Assembly: GCA_013350335.1 (NCBI GenBank) | Contig: CM023535.1 | Span: 34,380,991-34,444,990, forward strand | Direction: 5' to 3' | Origin: Chimonanthus salicifolius | Taxonomy: Eukaryota; Streptophyta; Magnoliopsida; Laurales; Calycanthaceae | DNA: 64,000 nucleotides | Shown here: piece by piece, positions 11,721 to 24,033 of the stretch | How the letters are laid out: the number at the start of each line of letters is the position of its first letter | Numbering within the stretch: the stretch's first letter is position 1 | Made by a program: the position numbers and the translations under genes | The notes under the pieces: model-generated | Seen by the model: only the letters and a program-made list of their open reading frames with translations | Told to the model about the DNA's origin: nothing | Database searches by the model: none

Positions 11721-13794
11721 TCGTGCTCGTTACAAGGATCTAACCGTCCAGGTTGATCCGTACTAGAACAATGGCTATGAGAGAAAGGCATAATATTTCC
11801 AAAACTCCATTTGTGATGAAAAATAAAATGAAAAGCTTTAAATATTTTCATCAATGAATATGTTTGGAAATAGGTGAATAGAAAGTGGTCTAAGCCTATG
11901 GAAGAGATATTAGATAAACCTTCAACTTCCATGACCACTCAGCCCAAAGACCAAAGAGCTCGGACTAGTGATGAAATGACTATGTGCTTTAATCAAACAC
12001 GAGTAGCATTCATCAGTGTTGTTTCATAACATATTTTTAAGATATTTGAAAATATATGAAATAACAAAAGAGGCTGAAAGAATCCATGGAAAAATTGCCT
12101 CTTTTAGCCCAATGGTTGACATCACCTATCATGACCAATTTGTGTAGCAAGAGTATAGGTGATTGCCCAAGTTCATCCATTGAAAAAGTCCAAGCTAAAT
12201 CTTCTAGAGGAAAAAAGGATGGAGTAAAGGAACTTGATGAAAGTCGTGACCTCCAACTATCATTTGTGGCCATGTACCAAAATGTTTGCGTCTTGTATTA
12301 GGTCAACATCATGGTACAAAATCTGGAGTTTTAATTCACAAAGTCAAATGGGAAGGCACCCAAAATTAAAACCAGATTTGATAAAAGGCCATCACTGGAT
12401 TGTGGACTTAGATTCCAAGTCTCACAATGTTATATTCAAATGTGTGAAGGAATACCAGTGTTGGTGTCACATTTAAAACATGTTGTGGAATCACATGCGT
12501 ATCTTACCTTCAATCCATGTTCTTGTTTGATTGTTGGATTGATCTAGTGTAAGATATTTGTATGTACGTGTAGGTTTGCATTCTAGTATTGGATTATACT
12601 TGTCTCATTTCATTTCATATGCCATGTGATTTGTGCATCTTTTGGGAATGAATGTAGGTTTTGCATTACCCCATGTATAGGATGTGTATGGTACACATAC
12701 ACAATGTTGTTTCATTCCAAATTATCCTTTATGGAATGAAATATGCTCTATATCCTTAAATGGATTCTTGGTTTGGTATGAATTACCAAAAGCTTGATCA
12801 AAATGATCAAATGTTCTTATCTGTAATCCATTTATGTACCAGCTCTTTTCAAGAAATAAACCTCATTGGAGTATGCTTGAAAGAATGGTAAATGTGTTCA
12901 TCATGTTTTGGGTAATAACATAATAACAGGCATGAGATCTGTGTGGGTAGCATCATACTTCATTTCCATATGCATGACTAATGTATTCAAAATGTGAAAT
13001 GAATGAATGATTTGTGTGCTTAGTGTCTCATTCCAATATTCGTTATTTTATAAATTATGTGGAATGAGTTATATTCATCGACACCTTGTCTTTGCTAAAA
13101 CCTGGAGATGCCACATCTCATGACATCACACACTTGGGCAATATGTTTGAATTAGTAAATGCCCAAGGTATTTGGATTGGTTTGGATCCAGGAAAAGAGA
13201 TCTGTAATCCATGTTTTGTGCCTGTCTTCAAAAGGATGTGTTGAATCACCTAATGGCACAGAACTTGTGTGAATGTATGTATATACACTGGCATTGAAAG
13301 GTGTATAAGCAAAGCTTGATGAGCTATGAACATCGAAAGCACACACACACACCCCCCCAGTCATCCTTCAATTTTTAAACCCAGGTCGAAGGATAAACTA
13401 ATCGGAGGAACAAACATATCAGTTCTGATGGAAATCAGAACACTATCTGAAAGGGGGAAAAAATTGAAAGGAGGGACATGTCGATACTTATCGACATGTT
13501 GACACAGACCTGTCATTAGTCACTACCCGTCTGTAAGTCAGAAAGATTAAGTTAAAAGGTCTCTTTCTGTGAAAACAATAGATTAATTCAAAATCGTCGT
13601 TCCTCCTCCTACTGGGCTCTGGCGATTTCCTTTTTGTCTGCCATGCCCTAGATCAGTCGATAGGATCTCCCGAAGCGAAATCTCGTCGGAAAACCATAGT
13701 GTTTTTGCTTCCCTCACTTCAAAAAGCAACGGTGCCACGGTGTTTGTGAGATTTAGTGGTCGGGGAAGCCTGGGTCAGCTCTTCCTAAGCAGCC
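11721..13794 (+). other. Copia internal region without recognisable coding sequence
   Basis: An ATG at 11771 opens a short gag-like leader that stops within about 30 codons. Beyond it only brief frames are seen (for example about 12086-12300), with no match that I recognise to Gag, protease, integrase or reverse transcriptase motifs. Position and AT-rich composition suggest degraded or foreign filler between the primer site and the downstream ORF. Confidence 0.5.
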
Positions 13795-14274
13795 ATGTCG
13801 AAAAGGGAGACTGCTAAATCTCAGTCTTCGACCACTGGAAAAATCCCTGAATCCAGCTCCCATTTCCTCAGGAGATCACCCAGGTTCGTGTAGGGTACTC
13901 ACGAATCAAGTTCTACCGCTAAGACTGGATCCAGCCATCGGTATCATCTCAGGTCTCAATCTGGACAAAACCTGAGAACTAAAGCAGAAGTGATTTTTGT
14001 TATGGACAGTTCTGATGAGGAAGAAGGGGTAAAGGTCAAAGATACTGACTGCTCTGAGTCTATAAATACCCACTTCGTCGGTGACCCTGCTGCAGAACAA
14101 GGAAGTTGTGAGGCAAAACCACCGATGTCGCAACCCCTGACTCTATTTGTCTGTAAATTCGAAGTGTGGGTATCTCAAATAGAGGAGCAATTAAACACAC
14201 TAGATAGTCGTGTGGAAAATTTACCTCAGAGAGTTCATGATGACTATCTTGCCCTGCGTCGTCTTCTCTCTTGA
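13795..14274 (+). pseudogene. Interrupted ORF with acidic centre and coiled-coil-like tail, unrecognised
   Basis: A frame of about 159 codons starts at the ATG at 13795 and is broken by one TAG at 13891-13893. The N-terminal part is Ser/Lys/Arg-rich (SKRETAKSQSSTTGK). The middle is acidic (DSSDEEEGVKVKD). The tail has heptad-like spacing (WVSQIEEQLNTLDSRVENL) suggesting a short coiled coil. I do not recognise the protein. SIRE-type elements may carry an extra ORF with coiled-coil segments downstream of pol, and its place before the 3' LTR would fit, but no membrane segment is seen and the link is speculative. Confidence 0.35.
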
Positions 14275-14732
14275 CGAAAAGCCTCTTCCCCTCGAGCATT
14301 ACCTCCTCCTGGTGGCTATGCTTAGGATAGTTTTTCATGCTCTATGTTTTGTCTTTTGAAAAAACTATAGTTTTTAGTATTAAAACTAAGCATCCATGTT
14401 GTCCCCTTCTTAAAACCATATGTACTCAATTTTATCATTGAAATGATATGGTTTAATTTAATTTGTGTGCAAATTTGATGAAATGTCTTCTATCTCATGT
14501 CTGTTGTTAAGATGGATTTTGTTAAATAGACAAACATGCAGATTGCTAGGGAGATAGGAATCGGGCTAAGGTTACACACATCCTTGGAGTTTGGGGGAGC
14601 ACAAAATATGTGTTGATTAGCTGTTGTCATTGGTCATGACAGTATAAGGAGGACGGCTAATGCAAGCTTGAAAGGAAGCATGGAGAAAGTAAACTTAGAG
14701 GCAGCTAAGTTTATAGTGGAGATAATCTAGAG

Positions 14733-14880
14733 AAGCTAGAAAAAATAGCTTACTCCATGGCGAGATGAGTCAAAGAAGCTACAAAAGATAGCTTTGAGAA
14801 TGAGGGAGAAGACTCTAGGGAAGCTAGGTAAATTAGCTTGACTCATGGAAGAAATCAACTAAGCTGGAACTTAGCTTGTA
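14733..14880 (+). repeat. Run of small AAGCTA/TAGCTT stem-loops
   Basis: Three short palindromes with arms AAGCTA and TAGCTT and loops of 7 nt lie at 14733-14751, 14776-14794 and 14821-14839. A fourth with arms AAGCT and AGCTT follows near 14861-14877. The loops differ (A-rich), while the arms are unchanged. They sit in the non-coding part of the Copia element between the interrupted ORF and the polypurine tract. Confidence 0.6.
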
Positions 14881-15594
14881 CAGGGGCAAATAAACCTTGA
14901 TGCACAAGAAGTGTGCACTGAACCGTAAGGGAGAACCAAGAGTTGAAGCAAAACTTATTTAAGCACTAAATGCAAGAAGCATGGGAGAGTGCTTGAAATC
15001 CAATCGATGTCTGCCTACTAATCTTTGTCAATTATATGACAAAATAGGGGAGAAATTAGGAGAAGTTATAAGACATCAAAACCAATTATGGGGAGTAATT
15101 AGTGAAGCCTAAAGTGCTTGGGCCTCTAGAAAAAGAGAGCCAAAGAGGGGAGGAATATGAAGAAGCCAATGGATATAGGAAAATGTCTATGCTTGGAGTT
15201 TGGGACTTCAAACTCAAACAAGATTGGGGGAGAAAATCTTCTCAACACTGTTAGCTTGGGAAAGCTTGGTGATAAGCTTAAGCTATGGGTAGTGTTGGTT
15301 TCCAAAAAATCATTTTTGTATGGGAGAGAATGAATATTAATATTGCTTAGTCCATAGATGCATATTTATGTTTTGGGACTAACCCCTCTAATGATTTTCT
15401 AGTGTTGCTTGCTTATGTGTCTTGAACAGGAAAACACGAAATGAAGCAAGCCGAATAAGAATATGCGAAGATCATAATCTTCTTTTCCATTTGAATATGT
15501 ACATATAAACAATGTAGTATTTTGTTTTCAAAAGAGATGAAATAAGGGCGGGATTGTAATTGAGTTAGCTTCTAAGTTTCGTCATGAAATTGAC

Positions 15595-15605
15595 AAAGGG
15601 GGAGA
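15595..15605 (+). other. Polypurine tract of Copia element
   Basis: AAAGGGGGAGA lies one base before the 3' LTR start TGTTAG at 15607. It is the expected plus-strand primer for reverse transcription. Confidence 0.85.
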
Positions 15606-15606
15606 T

Positions 15607-15882
15607 TGTTAGTGCCACGACCTGCCGAGTACCTAAGTTTATCAATTCTACGACTCGGGAAGAAGCACTTGCTAGAAGCTTGAAGACTCAAGATGATCAA
15701 GATCAAAGATCATGTTCGACAGAATTAAAGTTCATCGTTATGGCAATCACAAAACATGCATTTAGCTATAGATGACTTTAGGTGGTACCTACACCTTAAA
15801 GAGGAAGCTTGACCGTGAATTGGAACCCAACTTGGAAAAATGTATTTGGTTTCACTGTCAGCACGACCAGTCGTTCTCACCG
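15607..15882 (+). repeat. 3' LTR of Copia element, first part
   Basis: Matches the first about 280 bp of the 5' LTR at 9894, then is interrupted at 15883 by a hairpin-LTR insertion. Confidence 0.88.
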
Positions 15883-17080
15883 TGTAACACCCCGATTTAT
15901 CAAATATACCAATATTTACGAAAATGCCATTGGAATGGTGAATTACAAAGATGTGATCGTAGATAAGAAAATGGTGGGGTCCATTGTTCAAATTAAGACC
16001 CAAGGTACATATTATAAGGATCAAATTAAATTGAATGGGTAATGAACATCTAATTGGGTCAAGATGGTTATTTGGGTCAAAGGACCCAATTGGGACCCAA
16101 TGGGTCTTGGTAGATTTATTTGACCATTGGGTGAACTCAATTTTAGTTGGGTTAGGCTGAATGGAATGTGAGTGCAATATAGGATAAATGGGTAAGCTAT
16201 GTACAATGGGTAAACCCCATTTAAATGGACAATGGTCACTCAAATGGGTCATGGCGCCTAATTGGGTCAAGAGGTCCAAATGGGACCCAATCGGTCGAGT
16301 TGACCATGTTGACCAGGTTGACCGTGTGGACCCTCAAGTGAGCTCAAAGGGTGAGTCAAATCAGGTTGAGTTAGGGCTGAAATGAGTTGGATTTGAATTA
16401 AGTAATGGCGTTGACTCAAGTGCATTAAATAAATGGCATTAAATGTGGTGAGTTGGGCTAATGAGTTGGGTGAGTTACGTTGGAAACCAAAGAGACCTTA
16501 AATTCCATTGAATAAAGTGGGAAGGTGAGGAGTTGCCAAACCACAAAACAAGTCCCACACGTTGGGTACTTGTGGTGTGGGTTTCTATGCATGGAATTCA
16601 ATGGAGGAGATAAAAATCACGTTGGTTGGTGCCAAGGGATGCATTGGTTGGTGCCAAGGGATGCCTTGGTTGGTATCAAATGACTCCTTGGTTGGATCAA
16701 CAATAATGAGGGTTAATGAGAGGTTATGGAGCTGTTTAACAAAAGCAATACACCACCATCACTTGGCCGAATTATGCATTGCAAAACCTTAGAACTTCAT
16801 CTCTCTCCCTCTCTCTCAAGAACCTACCTACTTGGCCGAATTATCCTTTGGTGTTTTCACCATTGTTCAAGCTTTCAATCAGCTAAGGACTAAGGAAGCA
16901 AGAAGGAAGAAAGCAAGGATCAAAATGAGAGAAGAGAAGCAAAGGAAATTGGTAAGTGTTTACATAAGAATTTAGTCAAATGAATTGGTAAAAGGGAGCA
17001 TGATTTGGCCATGGAATGGCCGAATCCATCAAGGGTTTAAACCTTGGATGGTGCTTCATAAAAAGGATAAAAAGTGGATC

Positions 17081-18234
17081 ATAGGGTTCGGCCACTTTGG
17101 ATGGCCGAACCCCATGAAAAGAGTTGGTTAGGTTGATGGTTTTTGAAGCTAAAAATCATGCAATACTATGGAGATTTTTACATGTTGTTAATGGACATAA
17201 GATAAATGTTAAAAAGGTCCAAATCATAGGCCATAGGGTTCGGCCACTTGGGATGGCCGAACCCCATGAAAGGATTTAATAGGCTTATGGTTAATTTTGA
17301 TGGTTTTGAAAGATAAAAACCATACAAGCTATGGAGGGTGTTAAAAGGTTTTTGAATGAAGATAAGTTTGTTATCTTAGGTCGGCCATGGGATGGCTGAA
17401 CCATATGGCATTTATGGCTAAAAGTATTGAGTCTAAATTATGTATAAATGATGGAATCATTGACTTAAGAGAACCATTGGGTTCGGCCATGTGTATGGCC
17501 GAACCCCATGGACCATTGAATGGGTATTTGGATTCAAGTATACGGGTAGAAATTATTGTTGGTTTTGTAATATTTTCAAAAGGTCTAAAAATAGGATTAA
17601 ATGGTGAAGTATGATGAATGGATAAAAGAACCAAGGATGATCTATAGGGTTCGGGTAGGGGTATGGCCGAACCCCATTGAAAGAAACATAGGTCATGTTT
17701 GAGGGTTTTGAAGGATAAAAATTATGGAATGATATGAATATCTTAAATGGATTGTTAGCATGTTAATAAGTGGAAATAAAGAACCATAGGGTTCAGCCAT
17801 ATGTATGGAAGTGATGTTGGAACCAAGAAAATGATGGAAGATTAAGGGCTAGTTAATCACATGGATAGATGGGTAACTAGTCTTAATTTTAAAAGGATTA
17901 AGAGACCAATTTGGATTGATGAGGTTCGGCCAAGTTGTATGGCCGAACCCCACTAAGGTAGATTGGTTATATGGACTTGGATTATTAGCAAAAATTAAAC
18001 ATTGGTTAGGCCAATGGCAAAACCGTAAATACAAGTCAAATTGTAATATGAAGGGATTGATCAAAGGACTTGAAAAAAGGGGTCCAAAACCAAAGTGATA
18101 AGGTTCGGTCATGATGTATGGCCGAACCCTACCAAGACATGTTTTGAAATGTGAAGTGTTTAAGTGTTTATCAAATGAAAAGAAAGATTAAATCCAAAGA
18201 AGGTGAGGTTTGGCCATGGGTATGGCCGAACCCC
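17081..18234 (+). repeat. Palindrome array in LTR copy E3
   Basis: Copies lie near 17085, 17239, 17380, 17480, 17647, 17788, 17925, 18104 and 18207; a weaker copy is at about 17003-17025. Arms are as in the other LTRs. Several have one damaged arm (17788 lacks most of its right arm; 17647 has GGGTAGGGG in the loop), consistent with drift after insertion. Confidence 0.85.
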
Positions 18235-19255
18235 ACAAGATGGTTTATGGGATCTAGACTTGATATGAACTTAAAAGGTTAAGTTATTAACTTGTTGTTA
18301 TATGAACAAGGTAACGGAACTTGAACGGCGCACGAGTTGTGATCGGGTGACGCTTAAGAAGAAGGACATTTAAGTGAACTTTTATGTAGGTTTCCTACCT
18401 ACTTGTAACCACTTTTATAATTGGTTTTATCATGGTTTTTATGAGATATATTGTTATTGTTTTATGTTTCAAATTGGTTTTGAATGATGAGATATATATT
18501 TACAAATGACATACATTCATTAACATCTCATGCATGGCATGGGGTGATGATTATGGAAGCTGGAGCCCACACTCCGTTGGTATGCCCGTGATGCATCTGT
18601 GGGGCCTCCTTAGGCGATGAGAGTCCCGCCAGGAGGAATAACTTAATGATAAGGTTCCTATCCATAGGAAATGAGGAGTACTGTGGATTACCTTGACATG
18701 AGAGTCCTATCCATAGGAAATGAGGAGTATTGTGGATTACCTTGACGTGAGAGTCCCGTCAAGTGATAGCTATGTTTACTTGTGATGGGTGGGACTCATT
18801 ACATTTGCACTTACATACATAACATTGATTTCAGATGTTTTTGATGATCATATACTATGATATATGCATGTTTTTATATACTAACCATGTGGTAGCCCTA
18901 ATTGGAAAACCTACTGGGCGCGTTGATCTAACGCCCTAATTCTATCCTTAGACGATGATGCAGGAAAAGGAAAGGGAAAGGCAAAGGCCGAGGATTGCGA
19001 GGGAAGCCAAGCATAAGCGCTTGGGTGTTGGATTGGATTTTCTTAATTATTGTTATTTGGATAAACTTCATGGATATGTAATAACAAAGATAACTGCTAT
19101 GGTTTGATTTAAGTTTGAATGAAAGTTTAGTTTTAAGTAATTATGACTTGTACTTTGCTATCTGAGAATGGAGCAGTCTGAGGATTGATTATAATTCCGC
19201 ATATTTGATTTATTCCGCAATCAGTTATGTTTATTCCGCATGATTTATTTAGTTC

Positions 19256-19341
19256 CATGTGTGGATCGATTTTCATGGTCTTAGTCCATGCACACATGGG
19301 TGGCCAGTTAAGGGTCGGACTTTGGAAGTCCGGACTTAGCT
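19256..19341 (+). other. Double-hairpin module, copy E3
   Basis: Hairpin 1: CATGTGTG (19256-19263) with CACACATG (19291-19298), inner CATGG with CCATG. Hairpin 2: AGTTAAG (19306-19312) with CTTAGCT (19335-19341, one T-G pair), inner GTCGGACTT with AAGTCCGGAC. Confidence 0.75.
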
Positions 19342-19442
19342 CGTGTCATGACGTCTCCCCGCTCTCTTCCACTCTATGTTTCTTTAAAAAGAAATTTTTA
19401 GACTCTAATTTTTGGAAGATTGGAAAAGGGCGGGGCGTTACA

Positions 19443-20954
19443 CATCGACTCCTAGGTGGAGACAAGATCGACCCATCGTGGTCAAAGACTGGTCAACCAG
19501 ATTGACAAAGGTTTTGGATCGTAGAACTATCATTCTGGGTGTGCCTATGATCGAGAGTCTTCTATGCACGGAAACCTCGGTGAAAGGGTAAAACGAACCA
19601 TCGTGGTAAACGACTCTTCAATGAAGACTTATGAATTCTGGAACTTAGAACTTAGCTAGGCACTCGAGAAAACAGACATATCGGTAGTTCAAGACCGGTC
19701 GAGGGTACCAAGACCGACCCCCAGGTAAAGGGCTACAGGTCGGTCTAGGTAAGACTATTTTCTGTCTTGAAACTCTGTCAGCATGGTGTTACCCCAGACC
19801 GAGCCTCTCGTATGGACCAACCTATCAATTCCATGGCTGTCGACCCATCGGCGACATCGACATGTTGACCGTGAAAGAATTATACCATTGGGAGTGCATT
19901 AATGTACAACGGTTGGGTTGTTGAACAGTAATATTTTAAGTCACCGACCCCTCAGTGTGCCCGACCTATCGGTACATGACCGTTGCTAAAATTGGTTGTC
20001 GTGTCTACAAAAACCAATCTCCATGCAACCAGTTATCATCCTTTGGAAAAACGGTTGGACCCTCATCATTACCAGTGAGCTTAAACAAGGGCCAACAAAA
20101 ATGATCACTATCTCTCTTGTGCCTACACTTGGGGAATCTAATACAGCCAATCACATGGATTGAATTTGTGAGAGACAAAGGAGAAAGGATAATAAACTAG
20201 GAAAGATTTACAACTAGTTTTCTAGTCACCTTGGAATTGTGCTTGCTTTACGATGGCTACAAACTGGAGCATCGGCACATATTGGGTGGATCTTTAAAGA
20301 GCACGCATCAATGAAAAAATGCTTCAAATGCAAGTGCTTCTTGCTTTTAATTTTGTTGTTAAAAGCGTTGTCCCGTGAAAGTGGATTAAGGAGGCTTGGC
20401 TCCGGAACCACTATAAAAAATTCTAGAGTGTCGTCTCTGGCACAGTGGTAGGTGGAATTCCTACTCTAATTGTGAGGGTGTAAGTCCACACTTAGTGGAT
20501 TTGGGAATAGCTCAAGGTTGAGCGAGTCCTAACAGTGGATGTAGGTTCGCTAACCGAACCACTATAAATTTGGTCTTATGGTGTTTGATCATTGTGTGTT
20601 TGTGTTTTCGTATTTATGCACTCCTCTCAACACACATTACTTTGCATTTGATTATCTTTATTTATACAGTGCGCACAAGCATTGATAATCAAGCAATACG
20701 TAAAAGGTTCTAAACTTAGTGTGACCATTAAAGTAATTAAAATCTGTTTATCACACTACACAAATCTCTTGATTAAAAATTGACATTCCGTTGCACTTAA
20801 AGCAATCAAGAAATTTGTACACACCATGGAAACTAGGATTGACCTATGTAACAGCGCCGCACGCTCCCCCCCCCCCCCCCCCCCCCCCCCCCTCCTCTCT
20901 CTCCTTCTCCTCTTGGGTCAATTGTGTTCTAGCATATAAGGGAAGGGAACTTCA
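19443..20954 (+). repeat. 3' LTR of Copia element, second part
   Basis: Continues the 5' LTR match from ATCGACTC onward and ends CTTCA before the AGTTC duplication. It contains a run of about 27 C residues at 20866-20892 where the 5' LTR has only six (about 11654-11659), followed by a CT-rich stretch. Confidence 0.88.
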
Positions 20955-20974
20955 AGTTCACAAAGGAATAACAT

Positions 20975-22808
20975 TAAAAGTTCCCAAAGTGCTAGACCCT
21001 AGACCCAGATTGTCTTGAGGGGGTGAATAGAATAATCCTTAAATAATTGGTCCTTTTAAATTTTCTTGATTAAAAGTAAGTTATTTAAGTTTAAATTAAG
21101 ATTAATCAAGATGAGCTATTGATGTGTGAGCGAAAGATGAATAAGTGAAACTGTCACACACACAAAGATTCGTGTAGAAGAACACCCAACGTATAGTGGT
21201 TTGGTTAAACAACCTACATCCACTGTTGAGACTCGTCCAACCTTGGGCTATCTCCAAATTACTAAGTGAGGAATTACACCCTCACTAATACTGTATGACT
21301 TTCACCTACACACTCCTAGTTTTGAAAGGGTCGACCACCTTTGGCATACTTCCTTATCTCTCTATTTTTTATAGTGATTTGATTACTTTGATCTAGTCCA
21401 TTTTACAATAATGATTTGAGAAGTAAGGACACACAAAGAAATACTTGCCTTTGAACCTCACCCTTGATGAAGATGTGTTTCTTGAACGGCTCTCCCAACG
21501 ATCTTGTTGATGATGAAGATGTACCTTTTGTATGGAAAAATCACCAGATAGGGGGAGGGGTTTCTAGGATTTAAGGTGCGCAAGTGTGTACCCTAAAACA
21601 AACTTTCTTCTTCTCTCTTGATCTCAATCAACTAGATGATTGAATCTCTAAAATCATTTTCCAAGTATAAAGATTGAAGAGAGAATCAGGGAGGAGAGGA
21701 GTTCCAAGCTTTGCTTCAAGGTTTTCCAATTTGAAAAATAAAAGCTCTATTTTTCATCAAGAAAATCAGAACTTAAATAGATAGTTCAAAGAATCGACAC
21801 AAACGATTGACCGGCAACAGGCGATTGATCGTTCGTGTTCAAATTCCTTCACCAACCCGAATGTTGCACATTTAATGCACAACAATGATAAAAAAAAATG
21901 GTAACATCGTTTTGATCGTGCCACACGATTGATTGTCCGTGTTTCTGGCAACAAATCGTGGGTTAGCGAAAGCATAGGTCTGGGACTCACTGTATTCTCC
22001 AGCATCAAGTCCCATCCAAGCCTAGGACGATTGATCGTGTACCCGATGGGTTATTGCCCTGTCTCGGCGATGGGTCATGCGACTTACTGATCGTGTTATA
22101 CCATACAAAGAGTCGCCTCCAAACGAAAGTATTGTCCTAAGCCTGACTGTATTTTGCAGTGGGTATCTAACCCAGGCTCCAAGCGATTGATCGCAAAGGT
22201 GAATAGTCGTCATTGTACCCAGACGAAGGATCGTTTGCACTATCAGTTATCCGAGACTTTAATTGTCCATTTTATTGTCTAATGCCCAATGAGATCGATC
22301 GTATGCACGATTGGATCGGATATGTCCAAGCGATACATCGTGAGCATGAATGTATCGTCCTGAGACCAAGTGTGTTTGACAGTTCATTTCATCCAAACCC
22401 ATGACAATCTAGACAATGGGTCGTATGACCACAATTGGTCGTCCTACCATATGGTGATGGGTCGCCGACACGATGTGTCGTCCACGACAGTGCATATACA
22501 TATTTCCAAGTTGAGTTCCATTTGGTGTCAAATACGTTTTGGGGTAGCTTAGTTATACAGATGTGATGTGTAAGCCTAGGAAAGGGCAACGTAAGGTGTG
22601 GGTTCCACCTAGAGTCATCTATGGACATTTTACCTTGGGTGATTGCCATACACTTTGATGATCCGTTGAGTCTTGATTATTCTTCCAACTTTGAACTTGA
22701 TTCAACCAACACTTGATTCATGATTCTTGAGCTTCTTTCTTTAAGGAAATGCTTCACTCGAGTCATGGATTTGACAAACAAGAGACTCGGCAAGCCGGGG
22801 CACTAACA
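20975..22808 (-). mobile_element. Solo LTR related to the Copia LTR, minus orientation, TSD AACAT
   Basis: Read on the minus strand it begins TGTTAGTGCCCCGGCTTGCC at 22808, plainly related to the Copia LTR start. It runs 1834 bp, close to that LTR's 1812 bp. AACAT flanks both ends (20970-20974 and 22809-22813). The far end reads ...CTTTTA rather than CA, a likely mutation of the terminal dinucleotide. U3 carries many CGATTGATCG-like words (about 21790-22500), parallel to the GACCGACCCCTCGG words in the Copia LTR. Confidence 0.78.
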
Positions 22809-22813
22809 AACAT

Positions 22814-23031
22814 GATACCATCTCACAATGAAATACACAGCAAGCACAAAGTTTGATGAACTCAAGCACAGTGAAGAGGAATAACACCAAAGTCGTATCT
22901 TAGTCTAGGGTTTTTAATACCTAATCTAACCCAAAAGAGTCATCCACTACTCACTAAGTCATTCCTATCCAATCATAGACATGTAATTCCATATACAGTC
23001 TGAGGTTTATAAACTAAGGCTCTGATACCAA
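22814..23031 (-). other. 5' leader and primer binding site of minus-strand gypsy element
   Basis: On the minus strand TTGGTATCAGAGCC (23031-23018) is a perfect initiator-Met primer site. The following leader runs toward lower coordinates until the insertion at 22808, then continues at 20974-20960 and 9893. This ties the zinc-knuckle frame and gag at 9893-5010 to the LTR above 23034. Confidence 0.7.
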
Positions 23032-23033
23032 GC

Positions 23034-23900
23034 TATCACGCCCTGCCCCTCAAGGCCTCTTAAAGCTTGGACTGATTTTTTTCTTTTCTTTTAATTGAGC
23101 CTCTAACACTTGTGGAAATAACAACTCAGCTTGGATTTGATCCTTTGATAAACTTTTGCCATTTTTGAATCGCAGGGTATTTTTTGAATTGGAGGTTTTA
23201 GATAATGCTTGCCTAAAAATCATATTTCAAGAAATCATCGGAAAAATCCGAAAATATCATTGAATAGCGTACTCAAAAACTTAGAGTGTGCAATTTTCAA
23301 GGTCTGGCTACGTCAGTAGAGTAGTCTCTACACTCTGAGAGTTTTCAAAGCACTATTCATGGGTTTTTCATATAAAACAAATGTCATCGTGAAATGTCTA
23401 TTTTGCCCTCTAGGCTTCAACAAGCTGGATCATTGAGTAAACGAACTCAAATTTTGACAAATGAGAGCTTTTCGGGAAACTCTCTCCATACTCTGCAATG
23501 TTAACTGGTCAAAAAGCCAGGTTAATGGTTCGAAAATTTCCTCATTATTCTAATTAAGGGTCGGCTTCTCACATATGTAGGGATGGGTTTGGGTTTGAGA
23601 AAGATGAGGTCATAGAAAGAGGTGGGCTTTGCAATGGGAGGTTAGACAATAAGAAATCTCAAATTTGGGAGAGATCGAGAGAAACCAGGATTTGGCTCAG
23701 TACCATGAAAAATTTGTAATTTAACTTATTTAGTCTTCTCATTAACAACCTTTATATAAAGATTACATGCCTCATTAAGAGGAACAATCCTAGACAATTA
23801 AGGAGTGTACAAACATGGAATGTCAATTATAAGAAGAATTGCCTTTAATTACAATCCCAAACAATTATAAGGAGAATCGTCTTTAAAATATACAATAAGT
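23034..23900 (-). repeat. Putative 5' LTR of minus-strand gypsy element, outer end uncertain
   Basis: Read on the minus strand the LTR ends GGGCAGGGCGTGATA two or three bases before the primer site. The sequence above is non-coding. The start of the LTR could not be located: it may end near 23700 or run to the carbonic anhydrase 3' flank. No partner LTR was recognised at lower coordinates. Confidence 0.45.
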
Positions 23901-24033
23901 GAATGAGAACAATCCACCTCTTATAAAAATATTTCACTTCAACATGCATATAGCATTTACATTACAGTTTGAAGAGAGAGAAAGAGCGCGCAGGAATAAG
24001 GCATTTTTTTGTTTTACCCACCCACCAAGCTTA

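Larger units (their letters stand above)
15883..19442 (+). mobile_element. Solo LTR, hairpin-LTR family (copy E3), TSD CACCG/CATCG
   Basis: Starts TGTAACACCCCG and ends GGGGCGTTACA. The target duplication is CACCG at 15878-15882 and CATCG at 19443-19447, one transition apart. Internal landmarks: donor-like GTAAGT at 16952-16957 after a purine-rich stretch; about ten palindromes at 17081-18234; a CTCCGTTGG module near 18550-18610 and three GAGAGTCC repeats at 18624-18765; CTAAC with a pyrimidine tract and TAG at about 18928-18951; double hairpin 19256-19341. A short GTTGACCATGTTGACC-like tandem occurs at about 16295-16335. No coding capacity. Confidence 0.9.
9894..20954 (+). mobile_element. 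Copia-type LTR retrotransposon, non-coding or deleted, TSD AGTTC
   Basis: The two LTRs share the start TGTTAGTGCCACG(G/A)CCTGCC and the end CTTCA. AGTTC lies on both sides (9889-9893 and 20955-20959). The 5' LTR is 9894-11705 (1812 bp). The 3' LTR is 15607-20954 minus a nested 3560-bp hairpin solo LTR and its duplication, leaving about 1783 bp. A tRNA-iMet-type primer site and a polypurine tract flank the internal region of about 3.9 kb. No reverse transcriptase, integrase or RNase H could be read there, so it is a non-autonomous derivative or a large deletion. The LTR length and the AAAGGGGGAGATTG tract before the 3' LTR resemble the SIRE/Maximus lineage; that assignment is inference. Confidence 0.88.
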
